From Mycteria americana (Eukaryota; Chordata; Aves; Ciconiiformes; Ciconiidae): a DNA stretch of 64,000 nucleotides. The stretch spans positions 78,659,635-78,723,634 of the forward strand of contig NC_134365.1 of NCBI RefSeq assembly GCF_035582795.1, given 5' to 3'. Below, one piece after another: positions 1-10,751 of the stretch; the first letter of the stretch is position 1; every line of letters starts with the position of its first letter. The notes below the pieces were generated by a model. That model ran no database searches, was not told the DNA's origin, and saw only the letters and a list, made by a program, of their open reading frames with translations. The position numbers were made by a program, and so were the translations under genes.

Positions 1-3000
1 CTGAATATTTTTTTCCACAGCTACCAGTTTCTAAACTGTCGAAACAATTTCAGTTATTTAGAAAATGTAAAATCTCTGATATGGACAAAAAATATATAAA
101 AATCCTTATTTTCAATTCCTTACAGTATCCCAATAATAAATGCATATTAGCCCATTCCCATCTCTTCTAGTCTTCTTTACATTAACTTTCAGGTTCCACA
201 GCTCCAACAGAAATGACAGTTTGTGCACGAAAACAGTTAATAATTTTTTTCCTGTATCGTTATAATCTGTAATTTGTGGCTCTAGAAATCCAAATAAAAT
301 ATTGGCGTAAGTGTGGTACTAACCCTACGATATTGGCATGACTGTGGTGCAGATATTATTTCTACAAATATGAGTCTAGAATTGGGGATTAATCAAACCA
401 AATGATGTGTATATAAATGTTCTCAAATTCACCTCAGCTGTGGTCCCATAACCCTGGATTGCTTTATCTGCAGTCAAAATATGGTTAAAACAAGGCTATT
501 GCAAGTGACATGGTTTAGTGTTCGTGAGATTTGGGGAAGAGGATGGATGGATGAGTGGTACCAACCTAAGTAGAAAGGGAGGGACAGAGGGGAAGGAGAA
601 GGAAGAAAGTAAGGAGACAACTGGGGGATGGGATAGAAAGTTTTCTTCTCAAATGAAAAGCTAGTCTGAGGAACTCTGCTATCTTGAAGATTTCACCTTC
701 ATCTGTCCTTCTCATCTCTCTGCCTTCCTATTGTTTGTCCTGACCTGCTGTTGCCGGTCTGCGCTTGGTCTTTGTGGCTGACATCCCAGGCAAGATTATT
801 TTAGTTTTCTGAGGTATTTGTACCTCACCTAACATATAAGTGTTCAAATCAAAGAATTTTTCTGCTATGTATTAGTGTCTGTAAGCCCCGTCTCAGAGAA
901 GATCTCAGTGCCCCAGTATGCTGGTCCTAAGCCCAAAGGCTGTCCTGCCATGCAGCGTGAAACAAGAGATGGGTAGGTGGAGACATGGGAGTCTGCGGAG
1001 ACCATCGTGGGCCACCTTTGCAGTCCCTCAGTGGGCTGATCAGCAAAGGCCTTTCAGTTCTGTTGGAATGAAAAAGGAATGAACAAATGGCTGACTGTAG
1101 GCTGCCAAAATATTCCTGCCAGTGCCAGCTAATTCGTTCCTTTCCTCCTATTCCCTTCCACCACGGCATTTGGCCGTAAGAAAGAGATTAGGCACTATTG
1201 TTGCAGTATATCGTTAAAAGGGTGCAATGTAAAATGGTGAAAACCACACCAAATTGTGGCTGCCCCAAAGAAAGGAGAAAAAAGAAGAGTTATGCCTATT
1301 GACATTTTAGGGGGGAGTGGGGAGAAGCAACTGGTTTATCTAAGCTTTATTTATTAGAATTTTATGCTTCTCTGTCCCCTCATGGTAGAAAGCCATGGTC
1401 CATCTTTATGCTGGCTTTATTAATTGTAATTACCACACCCTAGGATATCTCTTCTTGCAAGAACCTAAACAAGACCTTTGGGGAAATAAGAAAGGTTCTC
1501 AAACTCTGGAGGAAGCTGGCATTTAGGAAATCCCTGCATTCACTTCTTAAGTTCACAAGAGTATGAAATTTGTTCAATGCTTTCTCAGACATTTGCTCTA
1601 GCTTTCAGTTAATTCTGGTTTCAAACAAACAGCATAAGGGAAACCAGAGCACAGCTGCCAAGGTGACTATCCCAAGGCAGCTAGGAAGACCTGTGTACAA
1701 TTCTTGCAGCTTGTTTCATATAAAAGTTGCAGATACTTCACTCCTTGTGCTTCATATGTACGAGCTGTGGCAATGGCAAAAGTATATTTTTTTAGCTCCA
1801 GATTGGCTAATTTTTGACTGGAAAACATGAAAAAGCACCAAGCTTAGAATTTTTTTTCTCAATACCTAGCTCATTTTTAAAATGTTTACTTTCAGGTAGT
1901 TAATACTTTTCCTCATACATGTGTGGTGTACGTAACGCACATACTATCGAAGGGCAACAAACATTGTAGGGTAATACTAAAAGTATTTAATGAAGAAGTC
2001 AAATCACATCCCGAGTTAGAAAAGGCATGATATTAAAAACTGATTCAGTACAAAGTTTGATCAATTGAGGAAAAGATGATGAAATTATTATTAAAACTTA
2101 AACTGTTTTTTTGGTCTTTGATACTGCAAGGGTTCCAATGAAAACAAGGATGTTTTCAAAACACCACAGAACCTGTCACATCTCCATTCTGCAAAAAGCC
2201 CAAATGAAAGAGAATCAAAAGTGTCAATGACTTTTGGTAGAGTATTTGATCTCTGTGGGATCCTTTGACTCGATTTTCAGTCAAGGATCTCGTTATTTAA
2301 GTAAAAAATACACTTGTTTAGCTTTTTATGTAGGAGTAGCAATTATTTGCTCAACAATAAACTTCTTTCCCAGAAGATACAACCTCATTCTTCTCCATCG
2401 TTAGATTCCACCACTTGCTTTCTGCCGTCTGCATTATTTTTATTCTAATCTAAATAGTTAAAAAGTAATTTAAGAGCACAAGAACAATAAGCATCTACTA
2501 GCTGCTTACTGCATTGCTAATGCTTTTATGGAATGTAGCAGATTCTTAAATATTTAATATAACTTACTCTTCCCTTTAACCATTCCATTCTCTGTGAAGG
2601 ATCTCATGAAATATGAATTATAGGCCTGTGTAATGTTTTGCATACCCTAGTGGCTGCCTCATTTTGGTCATATTACATATGCAGCTTCTATGCAAAAAGG
2701 AGAGAAAATGCTTAGTAGATGTTTTTCTGTTCCTAATTGAGGTTCTCAGGTTTCCACAGTCACTCCAAAATCCCTGCTAAGCATTAAGATCAAGAACTGG
2801 AATGGGTTATAGAAAGCAAACTCATCATGACAATCTCTGCAGTGAACCACAACACGATCAATTTAAACCTGTGAACATTCAACACTCACCTTTAGTTCAG
2901 CCTTTACAACTGTTTTGAAAACAAAATTTTGCAAAGGATTCATTTTCAAAAGGACTTTCTCATGCACCATCACGTACAAAACAACCAACTGCTCGCAGGT

Positions 3001-6000
3001 GCACCAGTTTCATTTGCTTATGTGAATGGTAGCCCTAGATTCAGATGGGTGCACGGAAAGAATTAATTCTAGAAGTTACATCTGGAAAAAGCACTCAAGA
3101 CACCTCAGCAACACTTTTCAGTAGCTGAGTTCAGGAGCAGGAGCAGGGTTGTGAAGGGTGCCGCTGTCACTTCGAGGGGCCTTCAGCTGAACTATGACAG
3201 CCGTAGACCAGCTAAGGCTCTGCCTCATTAAAAGATTGCATCAGACCAAGTACACATACTGAACTGCTATACGTGTCCGTTGCATCTGTGTGATGAACTC
3301 CATTCGTCATGTGTCTTAAATGGTTCATCTCCTTCCTGCTTGGTCTTCCACCTACGCAAGGACTCTTCACACCTTTGAACAGCAGCCAAGATAAACATGT
3401 TTTTGAAAGGACACAATTACTGCCAATTCCTTCCCCATTTTCAGGTGCTAGTGTTGGAGGATTTTTTGTGAGTCATGAATATCAAATAATGTATTTTTCA
3501 TTCATGGAAATGAATTTGGGAGCAATTCTTCCCAATTACGTAAAAGAGCTGTTTTCTTGCAAAGGTATGTGTGATATATAAGATTCTTCATGAGAGATTC
3601 TACATATATAGCAAGCCCTGTCCCTGTCTAGATAATACATAACATCTTACAAGTACAATATTTTTGTAGTGTTTCAGGTAATATAGCAACATGAATTTTT
3701 CTTTAAAAACAAAATTTTCTAATTTGCATGGTTATAGAGAAGAACTTGCTAATATGAATCTTGAAAATCTCAGAACTATGACCTGAAGTCGAAACCTGTC
3801 TGACTCCATTGTATGTTGTTGCTCATTACCTTTATGAGGCCTTCTATACTTTCAATCCTTTGAGTTGGCAATATGTAATAATTCCTACTAATTATTTTTC
3901 TTTCCTATTTGGGTGTGAACAGTTGAATTTGAGGTCTTATTACGGTCTATCTTCATTTATGAACTGATACCTAGTGCCAGCATTATTCTTGTTTGGGAAT
4001 ATCTTCATAACTTGGAAGAAATACCGTTTTCTCGGTTTTATGTCAGAGAAAGATTGATGTATGGAACAAGTGGTAACACTTCTATCAAAATATTAGTATA
4101 TTTGCCCCCTCCCTGAAAGAGCCCACACAATCCCATCCCTTTTCCCCAAAGGTCTGTTTTCGGTTTATAGCAGAATGGTTGAATAGCACAGAAAAAGAAA
4201 AAATCATCAAGAAAAAAAATTATTTTCTATGGCAAAAGAATTCTGTATGAATGTATGTTTTCACATTCTTCCCTCTTTCTCTTTCTAAATGTACATGAAA
4301 CAAGATATAAATCATTTAATCTTTCCTCACCATTTTCATGCCACCCAATTTTTAAGTCTTCCCAGTATCTTTTAGTATTGTAGATTAGCAGTGCTGTTTA
4401 ATGTCCCCAAACAGGATAACATGCAAACTTCACAATGCCTTGGTGAAGACAAACAGCTTTTTCACCCTTAAATTCCTTAGCAATGTTTATTTAATCTACA
4501 AGCAGGAGTGGGATTAGTGAACTCACTGGTTGACTCCTTGGACCAGACTTCAGAAGGTTCCTTTCAGGAACATAAAAGGAATAGGAAACTTGCACTAGTG
4601 AATATTCCCAAGGCTATAGGGAATCATAAAGCAAACAGCTTGCTGTAGTTGAACAAGGAGAAAAAATTATAAAATGGTTGACTGGGTCATTACATAAATG
4701 ATGGCTTAGAGTGAAACAATTTATTATTTTCTTTAAATAAAAACTACTAACCTCTAAGTGGCTATAAAATGTCTCATGAGACATCTTGTCTTACTTACGT
4801 GAAAATTTTGTGGTAGAAAATATGAAAACCAAATTTATAAGCTTGTATCACATTCAAGCTATAGATTTTTTTTTAAAAAAAGCAGTTTAACAAATTCTAG
4901 ACAGCCATGTTTTATTAACAGACAGTGAAGGAAAAGTCTTGAAGAGAGGTGCAAATTTATCTGGCTATCATCTGAGATGTGAATAAAAATGAAGAATGAG
5001 AAGAAATACAGAAGTCCACTATAAAATTCGTCGTGCTTCCTATTTATACTGCTGTGGATCATGTACTGCCATTTATACTTCACATTTACTGTAAGTTTCA
5101 TGTTAGCATTAAATACCTCAGTTTACTTCTGGAAAAGTAAGACTGATGAACTTAATTTTGTTCAGTAGGAAAATGTAATCACCATGAAGAAGTTCTAAAA
5201 CAAGAGTTACTGCAATCAGAGAGCAGTGGTAATATCTCCACAAATTTTTTTAAGAATAAAGCACTGTGCGTCTTTTTTAATGAGAAAAGGATGGGTTTCA
5301 CTATAACTTCCACAGAAAACATATCCTTTTTTAATCAATTATAAAAAGAAATACTTCATAGGGCCTTAAAAAACAGATTTCTTTGGTCTTGTAACACCCC
5401 AGACCTGGGTATACAGGTTAACTTCTACTCCCAAAACCTGCTACGTGCTACACTTTGGATCCATGTTAAACAACTTATTAGCATCCTGACGTGCTTTCTT
5501 ATGGCTTGAATAAACTTCTTGCAGGTAACCCACCTCCAGTGCCTTTCTCTTCTGCCTTCTGCCACTGTGCAGGCGCCCGTGCTGCTTTTGCTTCCCTGTG
5601 CGTGCTGTGGGTGAGGGCTTGCAGGCAGGCAGGAACAGGTACTAGGGGAGTGGGAAGCCCCATAGTAGTTGTCCCTGTCTCCTATTAGCAAGGAAAAGAG
5701 AGTTACAAGACTGGTGTAAGCATTTTTTTCCTAATGTGGTAGTATCCCCCTGTTAGCCCCATCTAACAGCAGGGAGAAGATAGTTGTGTAATTTTGGCCT
5801 GATGAAGCTAGATGCTGCACAGGTTTTGGAAGTGGTGTCTTCAAAAATCTCTCCCAAGAACTTTCCTAAACATTATTTATTATGATCCAAATAATCTAAT
5901 ATGCATTTCATGATATATCTGGGATATCTTAGATCTCACATGAAGCATCAACTCATGAGAAATGAAAGCCCAAATCAAGCAAGGAAGAGAAAGAAAAGAG

Positions 6001-7568
6001 AACAACAAAAAGACAAAGACTTCAGTAGGCATTCAAATTATTTCACAGGACCTGCCATTTTAATTGAATCTTAGCACATATACATTTTCTTTCTCTGGTA
6101 GCTCATATTTCAATTGGATAAGATGGTACTTCTTCTTGCATTGCCTTATGTTATTTTCTCAGTTGCTTCTGGGTTGTTTTGTGTGAGGAAAATATAGAAA
6201 ATGTAACAAGCAGTGCAGTGTTAAATACTGGGTGCCATTTGGAGGGTGCAGTATTTCATTCCTGATATTAAAACAAGTCAAAAAAACAGAATAAAACTGA
6301 GAATATTTCAGTTTTCTGATCAAAATAGTTTCTATTTTTAGGGAAGTAAATACCTTCTCAGTTTTCACTTTTACCAATTCTATCCAATGTTATTCTCTCC
6401 GTGTATTTCTTTTTCAGTTTTCTTTTTTTAGAAAGGCTGTTGTGATTACTTTCCATGTTCTATATATTCATGATGAAAATAACTTGTGTTTTCTTATCCT
6501 AAGTTTATACCAAGCTAAATTAAATAGGAATATATACACAAGAGAAAAGCAAACCAAGTTTTTATCAGTGCACAAAATTATTTCTAGAAGTTTGGCAGAC
6601 TATATTTATGGGGTTCTGAAACCAGAAAGAAAAAAATATTCAGAAGATTCTAATTGGAAAAGTTTTGTTTATGTCTCTTGTTGCCCTGCGGAATTTATTT
6701 TTCCCAGAGAGTTTTCTTCTTGCCATCATTTCAAAATAAGACACATCTAACATATGTGCATTGATGTAAAAGGGAGATGGTTATTCCTCAGTTCTTCTGA
6801 GGTGTCTGGGGATCCCTTCTAGCTCCTTAATGCTAGGCATATGTCATTTTCTGTTGTCCTTAGTTCCACTTTGCTCAAAATACATCTGTCTTGTAAATTG
6901 GCTTGGGGTAAAATCTTCATCCTGCTGAAGTCAATGGAAGTTTTAATATGGGCTGCAATTGCATCCTGAGATCTCAGGACACAGCAGATCACATGCTGCA
7001 AGTTTCTTCTTCATTACAATGAAAGAAATTATGCTGCAGCACATATGGAGGCTCTCAGTACTTTCTTGGACCACCTGCCACCTTCCTGTGCCTTTTGTAT
7101 CCTTCTGACTTACTCTTTCCTCCTACATCCTGCTCCTTTTCAGGGACATTTTAAATGGGTGCTGTCAGCATACTACCACATTTGCAATGGCAACTGCACA
7201 TCAAAGATTTTTAGGACAGATTTCATTCTACCTCAATATAAAAATAACATGTGACTAAACAGAGTGAGCATGTGAAATGTATCTGTGCTTCACAGCATGG
7301 CTGCTTCAGTATCTACTTGGAGCTATGCTTCCTCTAGCCTGTAAACAGACGTCATCTTCTGCATTGTAGCGTCAGGAAGAGGGCAAGAAATACAATCCCA
7401 TTTTTTTGTGGGCTGCAAAGTTCACAACAGTAATGAATAAGATGAGTGTTTTATCTGCATTCCCTGTGCACTGTGCTCTTAGTCATATGCGTTATATATC
7501 GTCCCAAGATGAGATGTGTTCCAGAAGAGGGTACGTGGATGAGGCTTTTGTCATGCCTCTGCACTTCT
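1..7568. other. Unique AT-rich non-coding DNA, no gene identified
   Basis: I see no recognisable exon, RNA gene or young transposable element here. Open frames are short (the longest is 102 codons at 6442-6750) and none resembles a known family. Small local features are a purine-rich tract at about 530-650, an imperfect duplication of about 20 bp with a 31-bp period at 299-350, and A-rich patches near 4190-4230. The stretch is either intergenic or intronic, and the sequence alone does not decide which. Confidence 0.6.
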
Positions 7569-8445
7569 CACAGAATCACACAGAATCACAGAATCGTATA
7601 GGTTCGAAAAGACCTTTAAGATCATCGAGTCCAACCATAAACCTAACACTACCAAGACCACCACTAAACCATGTCCCTAAGCACCTCATCCAAACATCTT
7701 TTAAATACCTCCAGGGGTGGCGACTCAACCACTTCCCTGGGCAGCCTGTTCCAATGCTTGACAACCCTTTCAGTGAAGTAAAATTTCCTAATATCCAGTC
7801 TAAACCTCCCCTGGCGCAACTTGAGGCCATTTCCTCTTGTCCTATCACTTGTTACCTGGGAGCAGAGACCGACCCCCACCTCTCTACAACCTCCTTTCAG
7901 GTAGTTGTAGAGAGCGATGAGGTCTCCCCTCAGCCTCCTTTTCTCCAGGCTGAACAACCCCAGTTCCCTCAGCCGCTCCTCATCAGACTTCTTCTCCAGA
8001 CCCTTCACCAGCTTCGTTGCCCTTCTCTGGACACGCTCCAGCCCCTCAATGTCTCTCTTGTAGTGGGGGGCCCAAAACTGAACACAGTATTCGAGGTGCG
8101 GCCTCACCAGTGCCGAGTACAGGGGCACGATCACTTCCCTAGTCCTGCTGGCCACGCTATTTTTGATACAAGCCAGGATGCCATTGGCTTTCTTGGCCGC
8201 CTGGGCACACTGCTGACTCATATTCAGCCAGCTATTGACCAACACCCCCAGGTCCTTTTCTGCTGGGCAGCTTTCCAGCCACTCTTCCCCAAGCCTGTAG
8301 CGTTGCATGGGGTTGCTGTGGCCCAAGTGCAGGACCTTGCACTTGGCCATGTTAAACCCCATACAATTGACCTCAGCCCATCGATCCAGCCTGTCCAGGT
8401 CCCTCTGCAGAGCCTTCCTACCCTCAAGCAGATCACCACTCCATC
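7569..8445 (-). mobile_element. CR1 LINE, 5'-truncated copy (3' end of ORF2 plus 3' UTR)
   Basis: Read on the minus strand, this is the last ~0.9 kb of a chicken-repeat-1 (CR1) non-LTR retrotransposon. The 3' tip at 7569-7600 shows the CR1 microsatellite-like end, with the motif ATTCTGTG repeated. Just upstream lies the conserved 3' UTR (TTGGACTCGATGATCTTAAA type). CR1 elements end in this short repeat rather than a poly(A) tail and integrate by target-primed reverse transcription, so most copies are 5'-truncated, as this one is. Similarity to CR1 stops at about 8440-8448. No target-site duplication is evident, which is usual for CR1. The copy is in inverted orientation to the one at 35166-35894 and closely related to it. 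Confidence 0.95.
7664..8440 (-). pseudogene. CR1 ORF2 C-terminal fragment (end of reverse transcriptase region)
   Basis: This is the C-terminal remnant of the CR1 ORF2 polyprotein, which in full-length elements carries an endonuclease and a reverse transcriptase. The frame is open from the truncation point near 8440 to a TAG stop at 7664-7666. The first in-frame Met is at 8362. Recognisable CR1 signatures are [13 protein letters not shown] at the N-terminal side, [30 protein letters not shown] in the middle, and DEVLRDMV at the end. The endonuclease and the catalytic part of the reverse transcriptase are absent, so the copy cannot move by itself. Over 214 residues I count 17 differences by eye from the plus-strand copy at 35172-35816. 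A host gene is very unlikely: the frame is exactly the canonical CR1 tail. Confidence 0.92.
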
Positions 8446-10181
8446 AACTTCTTGATGAAGTCAGGAAGCTTTCCAAAGCCAAAGTTTATTTTTCCATTGT
8501 TAGCAATGCTTGTGTGTGTGTGCATGTGTATTTCCCTCATAGCCCTTGTCTTCAAATGTGACTGGAGCAAAGCATCACCGTGCCTCATTACCTGTTTCTT
8601 GTCCCACTGAAGAAAGAATGCCCCCATGCTGTGAGCAATGAGGCATGGCTAGCTATTGTGATTTTACACCAAGCTTGGAGGTCTAACTTGGACATTTTCT
8701 CCTGAAGATGGAAAGGAGATCAACAGATTGTATCTGCCTAAGGAACCCACTTTTGTGTGCTTACGGTTGGAATGTTTAGCTGCAGTCCCTAAGGACAACT
8801 GACCTAGGTTTCTCCCAGCCTGATTAGTAGATTATATCTATGCTTCCTTGACCCGTTAATGGTGATCAAATGAAGGTAAGTCTGACTTTTGCAGTGGGGA
8901 GAAGTCAAAGCATGTGATGAAAGCAATGACAGGAGGGTTGGAGTAAAGATATGCTAGCCTAATTAGACCCAGGTTTCCTGATGGACCATCTGGCAAGCAT
9001 ATGTGATCTCACATCTTGAGCTATAGTCTAGAATATGCACAAGCAGGTTGGGATGGACAGGTGAGGTCCTGGGACAGTATCTGTGCTTGCAGGAGGTATT
9101 CACAGTGTCACAGATTCCACCAGAGTCTCTCCTGAATGATATTTTCATTCTGGTGCCAGGGGTTAGTCTTCCAGAGTGAAACTAGAACTGAGATTTTGTA
9201 GTCAGTACTAATAACAGGAATGTTAACATTAGCTACCTAAACACATAATAGTAGCAAGGGTCAATGTAATCTTTCTATATGCCTTCCCTTTTAAATTTCA
9301 ATAGAACGTGGTATTCTGCCTTTTCACTAGGTGGACTGTAGTATTACGTGCTGAAAGCTGAAAGCATGCCATATTCCATCCAAGAAATGGCTGTATTTAG
9401 CTCTACTGAATGTGTAAAGATTTTTATCAGCTCCTTATGAATTTCATTAAGATGCTGAGACATCCTATTGTTTACTGTTTGTGAAAGCCTGTTGAGATCC
9501 TGTAAGGAAAGACAATACAGATAATGTTCATTTACAACATTTGAAAATATTTTGCTAAACTTAGAGAAGAAAAACTGCATCAAGTTTGTTTGTCAATTGC
9601 CTGTTTTCTTTATTATTTGTTCTTTCTACATTTCAGAAGAGTATGGTCATGAACTCACATTTTCTTTGGAAATCTCAAATTAAAAAAAAAAAAACAGGAG
9701 AAGGTATCTAGAATCTTCTCAGACTCAATTTTTTATTTGTTTTCTAACAGCTCTTATAAGAATATTAACAGACCGTTTGGCAAGACTGCTTGTGCCGACT
9801 ATGTCACATCAGTTGTGCAGCTGTGACTCAAATCTCTGACCACTAACTTACACGTACAGTTCCTCTAGTATTCTTTTTTCTTCTCTGTGTTCCTAGATAA
9901 TTTTGTTCATATGAAGCAAATTATTTAAAACATAAATAGTGAGATTTCTGAAGCAATGAATGGCTTTGCATTTATTACAACTGGGACAAATTTCTAGGAG
10001 AAAGGAGGGACTTGGCTAAGAAAGGGTGGGTTCATAGATTCCAGTGAAGGCTATTAATTGTTTTCTCAGGCTGTTGGTGCCGCCTTCTTCCTACCTCTTC
10101 CTTGCCCTCTGTAAAAACATTGTGGGTACAAGTGGCAAAAGCTGCTGGAGAGCCTGGGGAGATGCTGAGGCAGTGGCCTCA
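8446..10181. other. Unique non-coding DNA
   Basis: No gene or transposable element was recognised. A short (TG)6 run lies at 8511-8522 and an A-run near 9680-9692. The remaining sequence is ordinary AT-rich DNA with only short chance open frames. Confidence 0.55.
10177..10181. repeat. Target-site duplication, left copy (CCTCA)
   Basis: This 5-bp direct repeat immediately flanks the solo LTR. The matching copy is at 10747-10751. The exact match marks both ends of the insertion. Confidence 0.88.
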
Positions 10182-10307
10182 TGTCGTGGTTTAGCCCCAG
10201 CCGGCAACCAAGCACCACGCAGCCGCTCGCTCACTCCCCCCCGGTGGGATGGGGGAGAGAATCGGAAGAGCAAAAGTAAGAAAACTCGAGGGTTGAGATA
10301 AGAACAG

Positions 10308-10313
10308 TTTAAT
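10308..10313 (-). terminator. Polyadenylation signal of the solo LTR (ATTAAA)
   Basis: ATTAAA on the minus strand lies downstream of the LTR TATA box, in the position expected near the R/U5 boundary. It is a common variant of AATAAA. Confidence 0.5.
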
Positions 10314-10492
10314 AGGTAAAGCAAAAGCCGCGCACGCAAGCAAAGCAAAGCAAGGAATTCATTCACTGCTTCCCATGGTCAGGCAGGTGTGCAGCCATCT
10401 CCAGGAAAGCAGGGCTCCATCACGTGTAATGGTTACTTGGGAAGACAAACGCCATCACTCCAAATGTCCCCCCCTTCCTTCTTCTTCCCCAG

Positions 10493-10501
10493 CTTTATAT
10501 A
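10493..10501 (-). promoter_or_regulatory. TATA box of the solo LTR
   Basis: TATATAAAG on the minus strand lies inside the LTR, about 245 bp from its 5' end and about 185 bp upstream of the ATTAAA signal. It is the likely core of the U3 promoter. Whether it is active cannot be told from sequence. Confidence 0.6.
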
Positions 10502-10746
10502 CTGAGCATGACGCCATATGGTATGGAATAGCCCTTTGGCCAGTTTGGATCAGCTGTCCTGGCTGTGTCCCCTCCCAGCTTCCTCTGCACCTGGCAGAGC
10601 ATGGGAAGGTGAAAAGTCCTTGACTAGTGCAGCAACAACTAAAACATCTCTGTATTATCAACACTGTCTTCAGCACAAATCCAAAACATAGCCCCATACC
10701 AGCCACTATAAAGAAAATTAACTCTATCTCAGCTGAAACCAGGACA

Positions 10747-10751
10747 CCTCA
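10747..10751. repeat. Target-site duplication, right copy (CCTCA)
   Basis: This is the right-hand partner of the repeat at 10177-10181, directly abutting the TGTCC terminus of the LTR (which reads AGGACA on the plus strand). Confidence 0.88.

Larger units (their letters stand above)
10182..10746 (-). mobile_element. Solo LTR of an avian endogenous retrovirus (ERVL-like), 565 bp
   Basis: Read on the minus strand, the element begins TGTCCTGGTTT and ends AAACCACGACA. These form an 11-bp terminal inverted repeat with one mismatch and keep the canonical TG...CA ends. It is flanked by a perfect 5-bp direct repeat, CCTCA, at 10177-10181 and 10747-10751. No primer-binding site, gag, pol or env sequence adjoins it, so it is a solo LTR left by recombination between the two LTRs of a provirus. 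A TATA box (TATATAAAG on the minus strand) lies at about 10493-10501 and a polyadenylation signal (ATTAAA) at 10308-10313, which gives a sensible U3-R-U5 order. A 5-bp duplication fits ERVL-type integration. I recognise the ends and the GC-rich U5 from memory as a family common in Neoaves. The subfamily needs a repeat-library match. Confidence 0.9.

Noticed and set aside
6442..6750. 102-codon plus-strand frame in AT-rich DNA
   Set aside because: No family resemblance, no splice signals that I trust, and frames of this size are expected by chance across 64 kb in six frames.
7406..8455. 349-codon plus-strand frame
   Set aside because: It is the antisense shadow of the minus-strand CR1 ORF2 tail. 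The protein carries no known domain and its boundaries follow the repeat.
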